Counted from the first letter of the stretch, positions 41,730-51,114 are shown. The stretch: 64,000 nt of DNA from Salinimicrobium sp. TH3 (GCF_026676115.1 NZ_JAPONB010000004.1:124001-188000), one strand, 5' to 3'. Translations and numbers: made by a program. Notes: a model not told the origin generated them from the sequence alone.

Positions 41730-42893
41730 TCACGGAATTTGAGGGGATTTTATTGATAACTTCTCTTTATTTAACAAAATAACCTCTACTATATCGTTTT
41801 CGATAAGAGGGGATCCATCTGTTTTTTCTAATTCCTTTCCCTTGCAATCTATTTCCTTGTGACCAAAAAAATTGAGATGCTCATTTATATTCTGAATTTG
41901 GGGCTCAAAATGAACTTCTCCTCCTTTTATTTTTTCTGAGAACTGGATCCCCACATCTACTGTTCTTCCTTTTATTGATGCATTACGTAAAATAACATCC
42001 AGAAAACTCTTTTTATTTTCCGGAATACCAAAATAGTCTTCTTCCCTTTGCTGAACAAAATCTCCTGTAGCAATAGCCTTTATTCCCATTAATAGTGAAT
42101 AAGTGAAAATCCTGCGGGTTTTCTCTCTTAAATAATCCTGCGGAAAGTGGCCGCATTCAAAAAGAATAGTAGGTACGTTTTGTGCCGTAAAATAATCACC
42201 CGTACAATTAATATTGAAACCATCATCAAACCTCCCCACCTGCCCCGGGATCACCTTTTGCAGTTCAGTGTTCATTGCAACTATTACTTTCATCGCTTTT
42301 GTCCTTACAGGTGTCACTGTCCTTGCTGCATCCATAGAAGGCGCTAAAAAGGAAAGCGTAGCAGGCAAATTCTCATCTCCTGCACCAAAGATGGTACGTT
42401 GATCATGCAGATTAAAACAAAAATCTGGTTTAAAATCCAGAAAACAATTCCGAAGAACTCTACTTTCCGGCTCGTGTAGATCACTGGCGTCCCTGTTAAG
42501 GTCTACCTTATTGACATTTTCTCTCGTATACCTGGCAGCCCCGTCTGGGTTGACCATAGGAAGAATAAGTAAAGTACATTGCTCCAGGATTTTTTTGACC
42601 TCGATATGATCTTTATAAATATTGAAAAAAAGCAGAAGATCAAGTACTCCTTTTGTAGTAGTGGTTTCGTTCCCGTGCATTTGAGACCAGGCAAAGATTT
42701 TCTTAGATCCTGTACCTATTGTAATACTTAAAATGGGAATATTAAGAAATGATCTTCCTACTTCCTTTATTTCATACTCTTCCCCAAACTCCTTCAAAGC
42801 TTTCTCCAGATTAGAAAAATCAAGAAATCTGCCATGTATTCCAGGAACTGTGAATTGCTCGTACTGGTCCAAAAAATCTGTAACTATTTTCAT
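41730..42893 (-). CDS. Zinc carboxypeptidase-like M14 family protein
   Basis: A 387-residue protein of the M14 family. The zinc motif is SQMHGNETTTTKG (H and E near residues 70-73), the substrate-binding block VDLNRDASD follows near 129, the third zinc ligand is in CFNLHDQRTIFG near 157, and the catalytic glutamate is in FECGHFPQ near 244. No signal peptide, so intracellular. It could cleave C-terminal residues from cytoplasmic peptides or act on modified amino acids. ATG 42893 is chosen over an upstream in-frame ATG at 42935. Its promoter is overlapped by operator-like palindromes shared with the divergent XRE gene. Confidence 0.82.
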   Translation of the reverse strand: MKIVTDFLDQYEQFTVPGIHGRFLDFSNLEKALKEFGEEYEIKEVGRSFLNIPILSITIGTGSKKIFAWSQMHGNETTTTKGVLDLLLFFNIYKDHIEVKKILEQCTLLILPMVNPDGAARYTRENVNKVDLNRDASDLHEPESRVLRNCFLDFKPDFCFNLHDQRTIFGAGDENLPATLSFLAPSMDAARTVTPVRTKAMKVIVAMNTELQKVIPGQVGRFDDGFNINCTGDYFTAQNVPTILFECGHFPQDYLREKTRRIFTYSLLMGIKAIATGDFVQQREEDYFGIPENKKSFLDVILRNASIKGRTVDVGIQFSEKIKGGEVHFEPQIQNINEHLNFFGHKEIDCKGKELEKTDGSPLIENDIVEVILLNKEKLSIKSPQIP

Positions 42894-42933
42894 GTTTACA
42901 AAAGTAAATATTCCATAATTTACAATAGTAAAC
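42894..42933. promoter_or_regulatory. Paired TTTAC-N4-GTAAA operators and -7 box
   Basis: GTTTACAAAAGTAAAT (42894-42909) and ATTTACAATAGTAAAC (42918-42933) share the palindrome TTTAC-N4-GTAAA, with centres 24 bp apart. The first covers a reverse-strand -7 box TACTTTTG (42906-42899) whose start point would fall at or next to the ATG at 42893. Upstream, up to 43108, the spacer is AT-rich with nothing further clear. Confidence 0.65.
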
Positions 42934-43108
42934 ATGAAAATTCGACCTGGTTGTCTACTTATGTAAACAGCCCATCAACCCAGTAAACACAGCTACTAGG
43001 AAATATTCCCTAGCTCTAAATTAAATGACTTAAAATACTGTACTTTAGTTAACTAAAGATATTTACTTAATGTTTAAGTTTATACAAATTTTATCTTGTA
43101 ATCGGAAA

Positions 43109-43180
43109 TTGGCAGATTAAAATTAAAAGTGTTACTTTTGTAAACATAACAATTTTACATTTGTGTTTACAATGGTAAAC
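43109..43180 (+). promoter_or_regulatory. Promoter and operator of XRE regulator
   Basis: TTG (43109-43111), 21-base spacer, TACTTTTG (43133-43140). A perfect palindrome GTTTACAATGGTAAAC (43165-43180) covers the start codon region and matches the two operators at 42894-42933. Half sites GTAAA and TTTAC lie at 43140-43144 and 43154-43158. Confidence 0.65.
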
Positions 43181-43582
43181 GTTGCAGAATTTACAAATAG
43201 ACTAAATGAGATCATGGAATATTATGACCTCTCGGCTGCTTCTTTTGCCGATAAAATTGAAGTAGGCCGCTCCTCTATTTCTCACCTGCTTTCGGGTAGA
43301 AACAAACCCAGTTTAGATTTTGTCATGAAGATCGTCACAGCTTTTCCCGATGTAGAACTTTATTGGCTACTAAATGGAAAGGGAAGTTTTCCGAAGAAAA
43401 ATGACCAGGCACAAGTAGAAAAACCCGTGAGGATTCCTCCTCCAAAAAATGAGGCACAGGATCTTTTTTCTTCTTCCTCCCCACTTCCTTCAAATGATCA
43501 TGCTGTAACCTCTTCTTCAAAAAAGATAAAAAAAGTGGTCATTCTTTATACCGACGGTTCTTTTGATGCTTACGAAAATTGA
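43172..43582 (+). CDS. XRE-family helix-turn-helix regulator
   Basis: A 136-residue DNA-binding protein. The N-terminal Cro/CI-type domain is clear (FTNRLNEIMEYYDLSAASFA; DKIEVGRSSISHLLSGRNKP; FPDVELYWLLNGKG); the rest is a proline- and serine-rich linker ending in KKVVILYTDGSFDAYEN. The GTG at 43163 and ATG at 43172 are in frame; the ATG is preferred. A perfect palindrome overlaps the start and recurs before the divergent M14 peptidase gene, so it is probably autoregulated and controls that gene. Confidence 0.88.
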   Translation: MVNVAEFTNRLNEIMEYYDLSAASFADKIEVGRSSISHLLSGRNKPSLDFVMKIVTAFPDVELYWLLNGKGSFPKKNDQAQVEKPVRIPPPKNEAQDLFSSSSPLPSNDHAVTSSSKKIKKVVILYTDGSFDAYEN

Positions 43583-43612
43583 GAAGCATTGAAAAAGTTT
43601 TAAATTTGCCAC

Positions 43613-43987
43613 ATGAAAAAACTGTTTTTAGGAATGACGGCTCTTTGCTGTCTCACCTCCTGTTACCAGGCAGAACGTAACTGCGAAGATTTTAGAACCG
43701 GCACTTTTGAGTTTGAATCCTATCTTGAAGGAGAACTGGTAAAAACCCGGTTTGTACGAAATGACAGTATAGAGATCGATTATTTTAGAGGGAAGGCAGA
43801 TACTTCTTCCATACGATGGATAAACGACTGTGAATATCTCCTTTCAAACTTAAACCCAAAGAACCGCGCAGAAGAAAAACCAATTCACATGAAGATCCTT
43901 ACTACGAAGGACAATACTTATACCTTTGAATATGGTTTGGTGGGGGAAAGTAATAAACAGAGGGGAACGGTAGTGAAAACAGAATAA
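43613..43987 (+). CDS. Small lipoprotein of unknown function
   Basis: A 124-residue lipoprotein with signal sequence KKLFLGMTALCCLTSC (lipobox LTSC, Cys17). The mature part is a small beta-rich domain: CEDFRTGTFEFESYLEGELV, FVRNDSIEIDYFRGKADTSS and IRWINDCEYLL. Homologues in flavobacteria are sometimes annotated as topoisomerase IV only because they lie near parC; nothing here supports that. It follows the XRE gene by 30 bases and may be co-transcribed with it. A shared terminator follows. Confidence 0.78.
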   Translation: MKKLFLGMTALCCLTSCYQAERNCEDFRTGTFEFESYLEGELVKTRFVRNDSIEIDYFRGKADTSSIRWINDCEYLLSNLNPKNRAEEKPIHMKILTTKDNTYTFEYGLVGESNKQRGTVVKTE

Positions 43988-44022
43988 TTTATACCTAAAC
44001 GAATTTAAAGCTATTCCATAAA

Positions 44023-44046
44023 AAAAGTGGCTTTTCTGCCACTTTT
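44023..44046. terminator. Rho-independent terminator (bidirectional)
   Basis: AAAAGTGGC, loop TTTTCT, GCCACTTTT. It lies between the convergent lipoprotein and mscL genes. Confidence 0.85.
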
Positions 44047-44071
44047 CAAATATTGTATTTTTAATTACAGA

Positions 44072-44524
44072 TTAACTGTTATTCTTCTTAAGCAACTCAT
44101 TCTGTTCCTGCATAAGTTCCTTAAGGTTTGTGAGCAGCTCAATGTCTTTTGGAGTAGCGACGGTAGTGTCTTTTGTATCTTCGGCCTTTCTTCTAAACCT
44201 GTTCATGAATTTCACTACCAGGAACACAGTCAATCCAATTACCAGGAAATCTATAAAAACTTCAATGAGAAGGCCATACCCCACGGCTATTTCTTCAATA
44301 GCTTCTGTACCATCTGTGGCTGGCACTGCTTCTTTTAAAACATATTTTCTTTCGCCATAATCGATCCTGCCGGTCATCATCGATAAAGGAGGCATTACCA
44401 CCTGCTTTACGAGTACATCTACAACGCGGTTAAAAGCTGTACCAATGATGATACCCACCGCCATATCGATCATGTTACCCTTGACCGCAAACTCTTTAAA
44501 TTCCTGAAAAAATCCTTTAGCCAT
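44072..44524 (-). CDS. mscL: Large-conductance mechanosensitive channel
   Basis: A 150-residue MscL. The N-terminus GFFQEFKEFAVKGNMIDMAV and first helix GIIIGTAFNRVVDVLVKQVVMPP are diagnostic; a periplasmic loop (GRIDYGERKYVLKEAVPATD) leads to the second helix GLLIEVFIDFLVIGLTVFLVVKF and a cytoplasmic helix NLKELMQEQNELL. It opens under membrane tension to save the cell from osmotic downshock. The start shares one base with the parC stop (TAATG), so it is translated from the parE-parC transcript. Confidence 0.95.
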   Translation of the reverse strand: MAKGFFQEFKEFAVKGNMIDMAVGIIIGTAFNRVVDVLVKQVVMPPLSMMTGRIDYGERKYVLKEAVPATDGTEAIEEIAVGYGLLIEVFIDFLVIGLTVFLVVKFMNRFRRKAEDTKDTTVATPKDIELLTNLKELMQEQNELLKKNNS

Positions 44525-47211
44525 TACTCATCAAAAAGTTTTATCTGGCTCTCATCATTTTTCACACCTTTTTTCTGAAGTTTTCCTTCCGAAAAATCCG
44601 GAGATCCCGAGGAAGCACCTGTCCCTTCTACATTCTCTTCCCCTACCACTTCCATGTCTTCGGGAGCAGTCTCTTCGGGCTCTACGAAAGGCTTAGGATC
44701 CAAAAGGTTTATTTGTTTAACCTTTTCTGAGGTAAGTTGGTTTCCAAGAGCTTTGATGCCTTTTACCGAGATGAATTCTTCAAGTTCAATAAGATCATTC
44801 GGTTTTTGATCTTTACCTCTAACTTTTCCATAGACCACTTCCACAACCGGAAGATAATCTGTAGAGACAATTTCAAGATAGGATTTAGGGTGATCTCCTA
44901 TAAAATTCTCTTCCCTTTCCTCATTTTCAACCAGGAAGCGTTTTACATAAAATTTTTCTTTTTCCCCTTCCCAATAGATAGCCGAAAGTGGCTTCTTTGG
45001 AGACCATTTTTCCAGAACTATAATATCCTGGTCAAATCTGGTAGTGAGTTCGGGTTTAATTGTTTTGGCAATTCCATTTTGGGTAATGATCAACAGCCTG
45101 TCTTCTCCTTTAAACTCGCCAAGCAACTCTCCTCTTTCATCAACATTAAGTCTTCGTACTGTATCATCGAACCATATCCTTCGCGGTTTCAAGGTAGAAA
45201 CCCCTTCTTCCTTCAGGTCGATCTTTTTAACCGGATACTTGGTCACAATATTTCCTTTTACAGCTCTGCCTTTTATGGCCATGTCTGCAAAATCCACTTC
45301 AAATTTCAGTTTTTTTATACTGCCTACCTGGCGCAGGTAAACCATTACTACTTCGGCCTCTCCATTTGGATTGGCAGAGAAGTAAAGTACTTCAGAAGCT
45401 TTTTTACCCTGGGTAAGATCGTATTCCCTGTCCCGGGTGACCGAGGTTACTGCAAATCTTTTAATATATGCAGCACCACCTTTCCCGTCTTTATAGATCA
45501 TGTTATAGATGGTCCTGCGGTCCTTCTTCTTGAAAATGGCAACGTGAATAATGTCTTTTCCTATAAAGGTCTTGGCATCTACTTTTGTTACGATCATTTT
45601 CCCTTCGGCCGTAAAGCAGATCACATCATCGATATCTGAACAATCGGTAACATACTCATCCTTTTTTAGGGCGGTACCCACAAAACCTTCTTTCCGGTTG
45701 ACGAAGAGCTTGGTATTTCTTATAACAACTTTTGTAGCTTCAATATCATCAAATAATCGAAGTTCGGTCTTTCTTTCTTTTCCGGCACCGTACTCTTTTT
45801 TCAGGCGGTTGAAGTATGCAATGGCATATTCCACAAGATGATCCAGGTGATGTTTTATCTGGGCAATCTCCCCTTCCAGTGCATCAATCTTCTGCTCGGC
45901 TTTTTCCAGGTCAAATTTGGAAATTCTCTTGATCCTTATCTCAGTAAGCCGCACAATATCTTCTTCGGTCACTGCGCGTTTTAAGTGGGTAGTGTGTGGC
46001 TTTAGGCCTTCATCTATGGCTTTTATTACTCCTTCCCAGGTCTCCTCCTCTTCAATATCACGATAGATACGTTTTTCAATAAAGATCCTCTCAAGGGAAG
46101 CAAAATGCCATTGCTCCTGGAATTCGTCGAGCTTTACTTCGAGGTCACTTTTTAGAAGACTCAGAGTATGATCTGTTGATCTTTTTAAGATTTCTGAAAC
46201 TCCGAGAAAAGCCGGTTTATTATCAATAATAATACAGCTTAAAGGGGAAATAGATACTTCGCAGTTTGTAAATGCATATAATGCATCTATAGTTTTATCG
46301 GGTGATATACCCGAGGGTAAATGGATAAGGATCTCAACTTCACTTGAGGTATTGTCCTCAATTTTCTTGATTTTAATCTTTCCTTTTTCGTTTGCCTTGA
46401 GGATAGAATCAATTAAAGTTGACGTATTAGTACTAAAGGGTATCTCCTTTATTACCAGGGTAGTTTTATCGAGTTGAGAAATTTTGGCCCGCACCCTCAC
46501 GCGGCCCCCTCTCAGACCATCGTTATAATTAGTAATATCAGCAATTCCGCCGGTAGCAAAATCGGGATACAATTTAAATTTTTTCCCTTGCAGGTGTTTT
46601 ACACTAGCCTCAATGAGTTCAATAAAGTTATGAGGCAGGATCTTGGTACTTAATCCTACTGCAATACCTTCAGCCCCCTGGGCAAGTAACAACGGGAACA
46701 TTACCGGAAGATTTACCGGTTCTTTTTTTCTTCCGTCGTAGGAAAGCTGCCATTCGGTGATCTTTGGATTGTAAACCACATCCAGGGCAAATTTAGAAAG
46801 CCGCGCTTCAATGTATCGTGCTGCTGCTGCCCCATCTCCTGTAAGGATATTTCCCCAGTTCCCCTGGGTATCTATCAACAGGTCTTTTTGCCCAACCTGC
46901 ACCATGGCATCTCCAATACTGGCATCCCCGTGCGGGTGATACTGCATGGTATGACCTACAATGTTAGCCACTTTGTTGTACCGGCCATCATCAAGATCCT
47001 TCATAGAATGCATGATACGCCGCTGTACAGGTTTAAACCCGTCTTCAAGAGCAGGAACGGCCCTTTCCAGGATCACATAAGAAGCATAATCAAGAAACCA
47101 GTCCTTGTACATCCCGGTGACCTTTTTGAGCACCTCATTATTCTCTAAATTCAGCTCTTCGTTTTGCCCGATTTGTTCGTCTTGATGATCGTCTAGATTC
47201 TCGTTCTCCAT
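44524..47211 (-). CDS. parC: DNA topoisomerase IV subunit A
   Basis: An 895-residue GyrA/ParC-family subunit that cuts and rejoins DNA. The breakage-reunion domain has LEDGFKPVQRRIMHSM near residue 56, YHPHGDASIGDAM near 92 and the active-site tyrosine in AAAARYIEARLS near 133. A long helical tower and the C-terminal beta-pinwheel follow, with weak repeats such as CFTAEGKMIVTK and IITQNGIAKTI, and no GyrA box, so it fits ParC rather than GyrA. The tail from about 850 is acidic and disordered. It lies in one operon with parE, separated by a small membrane protein gene. Confidence 0.92.
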   Translation of the reverse strand: MENENLDDHQDEQIGQNEELNLENNEVLKKVTGMYKDWFLDYASYVILERAVPALEDGFKPVQRRIMHSMKDLDDGRYNKVANIVGHTMQYHPHGDASIGDAMVQVGQKDLLIDTQGNWGNILTGDGAAAARYIEARLSKFALDVVYNPKITEWQLSYDGRKKEPVNLPVMFPLLLAQGAEGIAVGLSTKILPHNFIELIEASVKHLQGKKFKLYPDFATGGIADITNYNDGLRGGRVRVRAKISQLDKTTLVIKEIPFSTNTSTLIDSILKANEKGKIKIKKIEDNTSSEVEILIHLPSGISPDKTIDALYAFTNCEVSISPLSCIIIDNKPAFLGVSEILKRSTDHTLSLLKSDLEVKLDEFQEQWHFASLERIFIEKRIYRDIEEEETWEGVIKAIDEGLKPHTTHLKRAVTEEDIVRLTEIRIKRISKFDLEKAEQKIDALEGEIAQIKHHLDHLVEYAIAYFNRLKKEYGAGKERKTELRLFDDIEATKVVIRNTKLFVNRKEGFVGTALKKDEYVTDCSDIDDVICFTAEGKMIVTKVDAKTFIGKDIIHVAIFKKKDRRTIYNMIYKDGKGGAAYIKRFAVTSVTRDREYDLTQGKKASEVLYFSANPNGEAEVVMVYLRQVGSIKKLKFEVDFADMAIKGRAVKGNIVTKYPVKKIDLKEEGVSTLKPRRIWFDDTVRRLNVDERGELLGEFKGEDRLLIITQNGIAKTIKPELTTRFDQDIIVLEKWSPKKPLSAIYWEGEKEKFYVKRFLVENEEREENFIGDHPKSYLEIVSTDYLPVVEVVYGKVRGKDQKPNDLIELEEFISVKGIKALGNQLTSEKVKQINLLDPKPFVEPEETAPEDMEVVGEENVEGTGASSGSPDFSEGKLQKKGVKNDESQIKLFDE

Positions 47212-47694
47212 TTAAGCCCTCGCTTTGTTTTTTTCCAAAATCTTGGCAAGTGACATCTTTAAAGCCTTGATTTTCTTGCCTGTCAAAAAGGTGATATTAT
47301 ATTTATAATGCCTGTAACCCTTACTGTTCCTTGAATGGATAAAGATGTGCAGACGTTTATAGAAAAAATAATTCTCTACTCTAAAATCCTTCAATTTCGA
47401 CTTTGGAACTTCTGTTCTTTGCTCCCGATAATGCATAAATTGCGACACCAGCACACCATTGCTTTTAAAGTTAATTGTCTCTCCATCGCTGTCAAATTCG
47501 AAAGTCTTACCAACAATAAAAATAAAGATCCCTACCAAAAGCGCAATTACATTAGGTATTAAACTGCTGTAATTAAAGGGAGCATCGTCGTATTTTAACT
47601 CAATAGATGCAAATGTATTAGTAATAAAAACCGCCACAACAATAATATAGATCGAGGGGATAATGCTGGTTTCTTTCTTATTGTTGAACTTCAT
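47212..47694 (-). CDS. Small membrane protein between parE and parC
   Basis: A 160-residue protein with two membrane helices (IIPSIYIIVVAVFITNTF; LIPNVIALLVGIFIFIVGKTF) followed by a soluble part resembling a bacterial PH-like domain (EFDSDGETINFKSNGVLVSQ; LKDFRVENYFFYKRLHIFI) and a basic C-terminus (IKALKMSLAKILEKNKARA). I do not recognise a named family. It abuts parC (no gap) and lies one base from the parE stop, so it is translated with both subunits. ATG 47694 is preferred; an earlier ATG at 47736 lies inside parE. Confidence 0.72.
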   Translation of the reverse strand: MKFNNKKETSIIPSIYIIVVAVFITNTFASIELKYDDAPFNYSSLIPNVIALLVGIFIFIVGKTFEFDSDGETINFKSNGVLVSQFMHYREQRTEVPKSKLKDFRVENYFFYKRLHIFIHSRNSKGYRHYKYNITFLTGKKIKALKMSLAKILEKNKARA

Positions 47695-47695
47695 G

Positions 47696-49549
47696 CTATT
47701 CGTTAATAAGGTCCAGCTCGACTTTAAGGTTATCAATAATAAATTCCTGCCTGTCTGGCGTGTTTTTCCCCATATAAAAGTTCAGAAGTTCCTCAATGCT
47801 CATTTCCTTGTCGAGCATAACAGGATCAAGCCGAATATTATCGCCGATAAAGTGCCTGAATTCGTCCGGAGAAATCTCCCCAAGTCCTTTAAATCGGGTG
47901 ATCTCAGGTTTCCCTGAAAGTTTTTGTATTGCCTGTTGCCTTTCCAACTCACTGTAGCAGTAGATCGTTTCTTTTTTGTTCCGCACGCGAAAAAGTGGCG
48001 TTTGCAGGATGTACAAATGGTTCTCTTTAATCAACTCCGGAAAGAACTGCAAAAAGAAAGTAATGAGCAGTAATCTAATGTGCATTCCGTCAACATCGGC
48101 ATCTGTAGCGATCACAATATTATTATACCGAAGGTCTTCCATAGACTCTTCGATATTAAGCGCTGCCTGAAGCAAATTGAATTCCTCATTCTCATACACG
48201 ATCTTTTTACTTAGACCGTAGCTGTTGAGAGGTTTTCCTTTTAAGCTGAAAACTGCTTGTGTATTAACATCCCTCGATTTGGTGATGGAACCACTCGCAG
48301 AATCTCCCTCTGTAATAAAAAGGGTGCTTTCCAGGTAGCGTTCTTTTTTACTGTCTCCCAAATGGATTCGGCAATCCCGTAATTTCTTATTGTGCAGGCT
48401 GGCCTTTTTAGCACGGTCTTTTGCCAGCTTTCTAATTCCCGAAAGTTCCTTGCGTTCCCTTTCTGCCTGCAGGATTTTGCGCTGCAGTAAATCGGCAGTT
48501 TCAGGATTTTTGTGCAGGTAATTGTCCAACTGGGTCTTCAGGAAATCATTTATATAAGTACGCACCGTTGGCAGGTCACCTCCCATATCTGTAGAACCAA
48601 GTTTTGTCTTTGTCTGACTTTCAAAAACCGGCTCCATAACTTTTATACTAATAGCCGAAACAATAGACTTTCTAACGTCACTAGCTTCAAAATTCTTTCC
48701 GTAGAATTCCCTAAGGGTTTTTACTACAGATTCCCTGAATGCAGCCAAATGGGTTCCCCCCTGGGAAGTATGCTGGCCGTTAACGAAAGAATGATACTCT
48801 TCGCTGTACTGGGTCTTGCTGTGAGTGATCGCCACTTCAATATCATTGCCCCGCAGGTGAATGATTGGGTACAGGCGGTCGTCTTCATTAATACTATCAG
48901 ATAAAAGATCGGCCAATCCATTTTCTGAATAAAATTTTTCGCCGTTAAAAACTATCGTCAACCCCGGATTGAGGTAAACATAGTTCTTCAGCATCTTTTC
49001 AATATATTCCGAACGAAATTTGTAATGCTTAAAGATGATCTCATCTGGTGTAAAACTCACCTTGGTACCCCTTCTTCTGGAGGTTTCCTCGAGTTCCTCT
49101 TCGTTGATCAGGTTACCCTGCTCAAATTCGGCCGATTTTGATCTCCCGTCCCTGGTAGATTCCACTTTAAAATTACTGGAAAGGGCATTTACCGCCTTGG
49201 TACCAACACCATTAAGCCCTACAGACTTTTTAAAGGCTCGGGTATCATATTTCCCACCGGTGTTCATCTTTGAAACCACATCTACCACCTTTCCCAATGG
49301 AATACCCCGGCCGTAATCGCGAACGATCACCCGTTGGTTTTGTACAGAGATCTCGATGGTCTTTCCTGCACCCATTACAAATTCATCGATACAGTTGTCA
49401 ATAACTTCTTTAAGAAGAATATAGATACCGTCATCTGCACTGGAACCATCTCCAAGTTTTCCAATATACATCCCGGGACGCATACGAATATGCTCCTTCC
49501 AGTCGAGCGACCGTATATTATCTTCGGTATATTTAGTTTCTTCGATCAT
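47696..49549 (-). CDS. parE: DNA topoisomerase IV subunit B
   Basis: A 617-residue ATPase subunit of topoisomerase IV. GHKL motifs: [13 protein letters not shown] near residue 49, [15 protein letters not shown] near 75, and [15 protein letters not shown] near 110. The transducer domain follows, and the TOPRIM domain shows TEGDSASGS near 415 and [13 protein letters not shown] near 484. The chain is shorter than GyrB and lacks its insertion, and it is in an operon with parC. The first gene of a four-gene reverse operon; upstream spacer 49550-49869 holds heptad repeats and the ychF terminator. Confidence 0.93.
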   Translation of the reverse strand: MIEETKYTEDNIRSLDWKEHIRMRPGMYIGKLGDGSSADDGIYILLKEVIDNCIDEFVMGAGKTIEISVQNQRVIVRDYGRGIPLGKVVDVVSKMNTGGKYDTRAFKKSVGLNGVGTKAVNALSSNFKVESTRDGRSKSAEFEQGNLINEEELEETSRRRGTKVSFTPDEIIFKHYKFRSEYIEKMLKNYVYLNPGLTIVFNGEKFYSENGLADLLSDSINEDDRLYPIIHLRGNDIEVAITHSKTQYSEEYHSFVNGQHTSQGGTHLAAFRESVVKTLREFYGKNFEASDVRKSIVSAISIKVMEPVFESQTKTKLGSTDMGGDLPTVRTYINDFLKTQLDNYLHKNPETADLLQRKILQAERERKELSGIRKLAKDRAKKASLHNKKLRDCRIHLGDSKKERYLESTLFITEGDSASGSITKSRDVNTQAVFSLKGKPLNSYGLSKKIVYENEEFNLLQAALNIEESMEDLRYNNIVIATDADVDGMHIRLLLITFFLQFFPELIKENHLYILQTPLFRVRNKKETIYCYSELERQQAIQKLSGKPEITRFKGLGEISPDEFRHFIGDNIRLDPVMLDKEMSIEELLNFYMGKNTPDRQEFIIDNLKVELDLINE

Positions 49550-49645
49550 AGCTGCTTCCTGCGGTTTCGTGGCTAATATAAGCTTTCCCCTAAAAAGTTG
49601 AAACCTCTCGGGAACAAAATAATTAACAATTGTTTCACAACTATA

Positions 49646-49708
49646 AGTTCAAGGTTTAAAATTCAAAGTTCAAGATCTTTTGAATTCAGGATTCAAAATT
49701 CAAGATTA
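49646..49708. repeat. Heptad repeat block (locus 2, TTYAA-type)
   Basis: AGTTCAA, GGTTTAA, AATTCAA, AGTTCAA in tandem at 49646-49673, then AGGATTC, AAAATTC and AAGATTA at 49688-49708, keeping the 7-base phase. It lies in the spacer between parE and ychF. Confidence 0.75.
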
Positions 49709-49783
49709 TTTGTTTTGCAAAAATAACTTTATAAAACGGCATTTTCGGAAGGTATTCAACGTTGAAGTTTCCTTAAATTGAAA

Positions 49784-49816
49784 AGACCTTCCGGGTTTTG
49801 AAAACCCGAAAGGTCT
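49784..49816 (-). terminator. Terminator of ychF
   Basis: AGACCTTCCGGGTTTT (49784-49799) pairs with AAAACCCGAAAGGTCT (49801-49816); T-rich sequence follows on the reverse strand. It is the only strong terminator seen after ychF. Confidence 0.8.
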
Positions 49817-49828
49817 AATATTTATAAA

Positions 49829-49870
49829 AGTCTTAGATCTAATATCTTAGATCTAATATCTCAGGTCTAC
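49829..49870. repeat. Heptad repeat block (locus 2, TCT-type)
   Basis: Six tandem units: AGTCTTA, GATCTAA, TATCTTA, GATCTAA, TATCTCA, GGTCTAC. Every unit has TCT at positions 3-5. It ends on the ychF stop codon and is separated from the other heptad block by the terminator hairpin. Confidence 0.82.
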
Positions 49871-50964
49871 TAAACGTTGAACCTAAAGTGCATTACATCC
49901 CCATCTTTTACAATGTATTCCTTCCCTTCTACCCTCATTTTTCCGGCTTCCTTCACTTTAGCTTCGCTTCCGTAATTTACGTAGTCGTCATACGCAATAA
50001 CTTCGGCACGAATAAAACCTTTTTCAAAGTCGGTATGGATCACACCTGCCGCCTGCGGTGCTGTGGCTCCTACGGGGATTGTCCAAGCTCTTACTTCTTT
50101 AACACCGGCTGTAAAATAAGTTTGCAGATTGAGGAGACTATAGGCCCCACGAATAAGTTTAGCTGATCCCGGCTCTTCCAGGCCAATATCCTGAAGGAAC
50201 ATTTGGCGCTCCTCATAGTCTTCAAGTTCAGTAATATCTGCTTCTGTTCCTACTGCAAGTACCAAAACCTCGGCACCTTCACCTTTTACAGACTCTTTTA
50301 CCTTATCAACATATTCATTTCCCGAAACTGCATCGGTTTCATTAACATTACAAACATACATCACAGGTTTGTCTGTAATGAACTGTAATGGCTTAATAAA
50401 TTCCTGTCTTTCTTCTTCAGTAAGATCAATTGCTCTTACAGAATTTCCCGCTTCAAGCCCACTCTTTACTTTCAATAACGCAGCTTCTTCTTTTTGAGCT
50501 TCCTTATTCCCGGTCTTTGCTGCCCGCTTCACCTTTTCCAGCTTCTTTTCGGCCGTTTCAAGATCCTTGAGCTGCAGCTCCATATCAATGGTCTCCTTAT
50601 CTCTCACAGGATTAATATTTCCATCTACGTGCACGATATTTTCATTCTCAAAACATCTTAAAACATGAAGAATAGCATCAGTTTCACGAATATTTCCGAG
50701 GAATTGATTTCCCAAACCTTCCCCTTTACTCGCTCCTTTTACGAGTCCGGCAATATCTACGATCTCAACGGTAGCAGGCATTACTCTTTCAGGATTTACA
50801 AGAGATTCCAGTTTTTCCAGGCGCTTATCGGGCACGTTCACCACTCCAATATTTGGTTCAATGGTACAAAACGGGAAGTTGGCACTCTGCGCTTTTGCGT
50901 TTGAGAGACAGTTGAATAAAGTTGATTTTCCTACGTTGGGTAATCCTACAATTCCGGCTTTCAT
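49870..50964 (-). CDS. ychF: YchF-family translation-associated ATPase
   Basis: A 364-residue Obg-related P-loop protein. [18 protein letters not shown] is the G1 loop, [20 protein letters not shown] the G3 region, and NVNE replaces the usual NKxD, which makes the family prefer ATP. A coiled-coil insert (residues about 130-180) is followed by the C-terminal TGS domain ([28 protein letters not shown]). YchF/OLA1 binds ribosomes and affects stress responses. Conserved universally, so confident. Confidence 0.95.
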   Translation of the reverse strand: MKAGIVGLPNVGKSTLFNCLSNAKAQSANFPFCTIEPNIGVVNVPDKRLEKLESLVNPERVMPATVEIVDIAGLVKGASKGEGLGNQFLGNIRETDAILHVLRCFENENIVHVDGNINPVRDKETIDMELQLKDLETAEKKLEKVKRAAKTGNKEAQKEEAALLKVKSGLEAGNSVRAIDLTEEERQEFIKPLQFITDKPVMYVCNVNETDAVSGNEYVDKVKESVKGEGAEVLVLAVGTEADITELEDYEERQMFLQDIGLEEPGSAKLIRGAYSLLNLQTYFTAGVKEVRAWTIPVGATAPQAAGVIHTDFEKGFIRAEVIAYDDYVNYGSEAKVKEAGKMRVEGKEYIVKDGDVMHFRFNV

Positions 50965-50996
50965 ATAATATCTTTTGATGCACTTTTTAGCGGGTG

Positions 50997-51004
50997 CAAA
51001 TATA
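50997..51004 (-). promoter_or_regulatory. Bacteroidota -7 promoter box of ychF
   Basis: Reverse-strand TATATTTG, 32 bases before the ychF ATG. No clear -33 TTG was found. Confidence 0.5.
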
Positions 51005-51066
51005 GTTATATGAATTGGAATTAAGGGCGGGATTAAATTGCTGAAATTTTCCCCGGAAAACTCACC

Positions 51067-51101
51067 AAAAAAGGCATCTTTGGAACCCTCTCAAAAATGC
51101 C
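51067..51101 (-). terminator. Terminator of prolyl oligopeptidase gene
   Basis: On the reverse strand GGCATTTTT pairs with AAAGATGCC, followed by a T6 tract (51072-51067). The first arm is part of the palindrome AAAAATGGCATTTTT that recurs elsewhere. Confidence 0.75.
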
Positions 51102-51114
51102 ATTTTTAATACCT

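Noticed and set aside
44737-45639. A 300-codon open frame on the plus strand opposite parC
   Set aside because: It lies wholly antisense to strongly conserved parC codons, is rich in F, K, I and N as expected from reading an AT-rich gene backwards, and has no motif.
44072-49549. Assigning the two topoisomerase subunits to DNA gyrase
   Set aside because: No GyrA box in subunit A, short subunit B without the GyrB insertion, and side-by-side arrangement typical of parE-parC.
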